Shown: positions 8,449-10,103 of the stretch, piece by piece
How positions within the stretch are numbered: the stretch's first letter is position 1
How the letters are laid out: every line of letters begins with the position of its first letter
Assembly: GCA_902782505.1 (NCBI GenBank)
Contig: CACZNO010000018.1
Coordinates: 1-10,103 of the forward strand
From: an uncultured Erysipelotrichaceae bacterium
Lineage (GTDB): Bacteria; Bacillota_I; Bacilli_A; Erysipelotrichales; Erysipelotrichaceae
Direction of reading: 5' to 3'
DNA: 10,103 nt
Notes under the pieces: generated by a model
Told to the model about the DNA's origin: nothing
Databases searched by the model: none
Seen by the model: the letters and a program-made list of their open reading frames with translations, nothing else
Position numbers and translations under genes: made by a program

Positions 8449-9386
8449 TGGACCAGACCGTAACCGTAAAAGATCTCTACGAATATTTCGGATACCGGCA
8501 AATCGTCGGAAACGCGGAATCTCTGAAACGGGAAATCACCGTTCCGGACGTCAACCGTCCCGGTCTGGAACTCGTGGGGTATTTCTCCAACAATGACCAG
8601 CACCGTGTTACCTTGATCGGCGATAAGGAAATGGAGTATATCGCGACAATGGACGAGGGAAAACAATGGGAAGTCTTCAACAGACTGACGGACCTGGCGC
8701 CGATGATCCTGATCAGCCGCGACCATGTCTGCCCGCGCGTTTTGATGGAGGTAGCTTACCGCAAAAACTTCCCGGTCTTTACCTCGTACGCATCGACCAC
8801 TTCTCTGGCCGTGGAAATCGTTTCCTTCCTGGAAGAAAAGATGGCGAAGTCCATGAGCGTGCACGGCGAACTCATGTCGATTTACGGCGTCGGTGTTTTG
8901 ATCCGTGCCAACAGCGGACAGGGCAAATCCGAAATCGCGCTGGAACTTCTCAAGCACGGTCATATCCTGATCGCGGATGACCGGGTCGACGTTGCCCGCA
9001 TCCACAACAAGATCATGGGCGAATGCCCGGAACTTCTCAAAGACGTTCTGGAGATCCGCGGAATCGGCATCATCAACGTCGTGCGGATGTTCGGAATCGC
9101 CTCGACCATGCGCAAAGCCCAGATCGATTTAGTGATCGACCTGGTCCCGTGGGCGGAACGTCCTGATGAAAACCGCCTCGCGAATGAAGAAGACCGTATT
9201 GAGACGTTCTTCGGCGTGGATATCAAGCGCATTGTCCTGCCGGTCCGTTCCGGACGTTCGATGGCGGCGATCATCGAATCCGCGGTTATGAATCATATCC
9301 TGTTAACCAGAGGAATCGACACGCCCAAGGAATTCGGAGACCGGGTCTACAATTATCTGGTGGACCAGAATAAAAACCGGGAGTAA
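8448..9386 (+). CDS. hprK: HPr kinase/phosphorylase (HprK)
   Basis: This bifunctional regulator of carbon catabolite repression phosphorylates HPr on Ser46 using ATP or pyrophosphate. It also removes the phosphate by phosphorolysis, which yields pyrophosphate. Its 312 residues equal the usual length. The N-terminal domain (about 1-130) precedes the catalytic domain. His139 in the VHG motif, the P-loop ANSGQGKS (154-161), ADD at 176-178 and the family signature LEIRGIGIINV (201-211) are all present. The conserved C-terminal segment LPVRSGRSMAAIIE follows (264-277). The P-loop departs from the usual GxSGxGKS in its first residue (Ala154), though Lys160 and Ser161 are kept. The gene is embedded between uvrA and a PpaX-like phosphatase, as in other Firmicutes except that lgt is missing. 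The ATG at 8448 is chosen over the GTG at 8445 on ribosome-binding-site spacing. Confidence 0.97.
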   Translation: MDQTVTVKDLYEYFGYRQIVGNAESLKREITVPDVNRPGLELVGYFSNNDQHRVTLIGDKEMEYIATMDEGKQWEVFNRLTDLAPMILISRDHVCPRVLMEVAYRKNFPVFTSYASTTSLAVEIVSFLEEKMAKSMSVHGELMSIYGVGVLIRANSGQGKSEIALELLKHGHILIADDRVDVARIHNKIMGECPELLKDVLEIRGIGIINVVRMFGIASTMRKAQIDLVIDLVPWAERPDENRLANEEDRIETFFGVDIKRIVLPVRSGRSMAAIIESAVMNHILLTRGIDTPKEFGDRVYNYLVDQNKNRE

Positions 9387-9389
9387 TTC

Positions 9390-10055
9390 ATGAAACCGGT
9401 GTTGATGTTTGATAACGACGGTACCCTCGTGGATACGCCCGAACTGATCAAGGCGTCGTTCGATCATGCGTTTTCGGTTTATATGCCGGAAAAAGTCCTG
9501 ACGGAAGAAGAACGGGATTCGTTTCTGGGACCGACGCTGGAAGATTCCTTCCGCAAGTATTTCCCGGAAGACATGGTCGGCACGCTGGTAAAGTGTTATA
9601 AAGAACATAACGACACGATCTTACCGCGGGTCAAGGCGTACCCCGGCGTAATCGCGTGTTTGAAAAAATGGCACGAAGAAGGCTATCCGATGGCTATCGT
9701 GTCCACCAAGCACACTCCGACATTGATCCGCGGATTTGAATACGCGGGCATTGATCCGGCATGGTTCGGCGTCATCATCGGCGGCGAACAGATCACGCGT
9801 CCGAAACCGGATCCGGAAGGTCTCTTTCTCGCAATGGACGCGATGAACCTTCCGCGGGAAAACATGGTGTATGTCGGAGACGCGGTTTCGGATATTGAAG
9901 CCGGGAAAAATGCCGGCGCGTACGCGATCGGCTTTAGTGACAGAAAAGACCGGCGGGAAAAGCTCCGTGAAGCCGGAGCGGACGCCGTTGTGACAGATTT
10001 TGAAGAAATCGACAGGATTGTACGACAGGAGGACCTTTATGGAAAATGTATATGA
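9390..10055 (+). CDS. ppaX: HAD-superfamily phosphatase, probable pyrophosphatase PpaX
   Basis: This 221-residue HAD subfamily IA hydrolase has all four motifs: FDNDGT with nucleophile Asp8 and acid/base Asp10, Ser105 in IVSTK, Lys139 in RPKPDPE, and VGDAVSDIEAG with Asp164 and Asp168. A helical cap domain (about 15-80) contains FLGPTLEDSF (45-54), which closely parallels FIGPSLHDTF of B. subtilis PpaX. Length (PpaX 216) and position right after hprK also fit. PpaX hydrolyses the pyrophosphate made when HprK dephosphorylates P-Ser-HPr, so cotranscription makes sense. The ATG lies 3 nt after the hprK stop, with GGGAG at 9379-9383 spaced 6 nt. The family is promiscuous, and a phosphoglycolate phosphatase-like role cannot be excluded; the HAD assignment is firm and the substrate is inferred. 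Confidence 0.85.
   Translation: MKPVLMFDNDGTLVDTPELIKASFDHAFSVYMPEKVLTEEERDSFLGPTLEDSFRKYFPEDMVGTLVKCYKEHNDTILPRVKAYPGVIACLKKWHEEGYPMAIVSTKHTPTLIRGFEYAGIDPAWFGVIIGGEQITRPKPDPEGLFLAMDAMNLPRENMVYVGDAVSDIEAGKNAGAYAIGFSDRKDRREKLREAGADAVVTDFEEIDRIVRQEDLYGKCI
10027..10032 (+). promoter_or_regulatory. ribosome binding site of trxB
   Basis: AGGAGG lies 6 nt before the ATG at 10039, inside the 3' end of the phosphatase gene. It is a consensus Shine-Dalgarno sequence and supports a start that overlaps the upstream gene. Confidence 0.85.
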
Positions 10056-10103
10056 TGTGATCATTATCGGCGCGGGACCGGCAGGCATGACCGCGGCGGT
10101 ATA
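10039..10103 (+). CDS. trxB: thioredoxin reductase (TrxB), 5' end only
   Basis: Only the first 21 codons and 2 nt are in the window. They read MENVYDVIIIGAGPAGMTAAV: a beta strand and then the dinucleotide-binding fingerprint GxGPAGMTAA (G11 onward) that binds FAD at the N-terminus of thioredoxin reductase. TrxB uses NADPH to reduce thioredoxin in the cytoplasm. The start overlaps the phosphatase gene by 17 nt and has a consensus ribosome binding site. trxB lies a few genes downstream of hprK in staphylococci and other Firmicutes, which supports the call. Other small FAD-dependent oxidoreductases share this N-terminus, and the CxxC redox motif that would settle it is beyond the edge. Confidence 0.85.
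   Translation, partial: MENVYDVIIIGAGPAGMTAAV

Noticed and set aside
1..10103. CRISPR arrays, tRNA or rRNA genes, insertion sequences, riboswitches, phage or defence genes
   Set aside because: Apart from 2114-2194 there is no non-coding space. I saw no spaced repeats, transposase or integrase motifs or structured RNA, and every gene belongs to a known housekeeping family.

Overview
The window is a stretch of ordinary chromosomal housekeeping DNA from a low-to-mid GC Firmicute. Everything lies on the + strand. The proteins resemble Bacillota homologues. The order S41 protease - uvrB - uvrA - hprK - HAD phosphatase - trxB is a trimmed form of the Firmicutes cluster uvrB-uvrA-hprK-lgt-ppaX...trxB. 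Base composition looks close to 50% GC. TGA is used as a stop and TGG as Trp, so this is the standard bacterial code and not a Mycoplasma code. A few Mollicutes-like variants in UvrB, together with AddA and the intermediate GC, make me lean towards the Erysipelotrichia, but this is a weak inference.

Layout. Positions 1-2113 hold the 3' part of addA, a recombinational-repair helicase-nuclease that is cut by the window's left edge. A strong intrinsic terminator follows at 2136-2165. A probable extended -10 promoter is packed directly against it (2165-2173). From 2195 onward six genes follow with essentially no spacing: an S41 C-terminal-processing protease (2195-3649), uvrB (3639-5621, overlapping by 11 nt), uvrA (5623-8448, 1 nt gap), hprK (8448-9386, overlapping by 1 nt), a PpaX-like HAD phosphatase (9390-10055, 3 nt gap), and the start of trxB (10039 onward, overlapping by 17 nt, cut by the right edge). 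The only intergenic stretch longer than a few bases is 2114-2194.

How the genes fit together. AddA acts in double-strand-break processing, and UvrB and UvrA in nucleotide excision repair. HprK phosphorylates HPr on serine for carbon catabolite control. It also dephosphorylates P-Ser-HPr by phosphorolysis, which releases pyrophosphate, and PpaX-type phosphatases hydrolyse that pyrophosphate, so the two adjacent genes form one functional pair. TrxB recharges thioredoxin. The tight junctions suggest one long transcript with translational coupling from the promoter near 2165.

I found no mobile element, CRISPR array, RNA gene or accessory cassette, and no convincing undescribed system. The points worth a second look are small: an Asn-Phe pair in the UvrB damage-sensing hairpin where Tyr-Tyr is usual, an atypical HprK P-loop, the missing lgt, and a possible competing RNA hairpin in front of the addA terminator.
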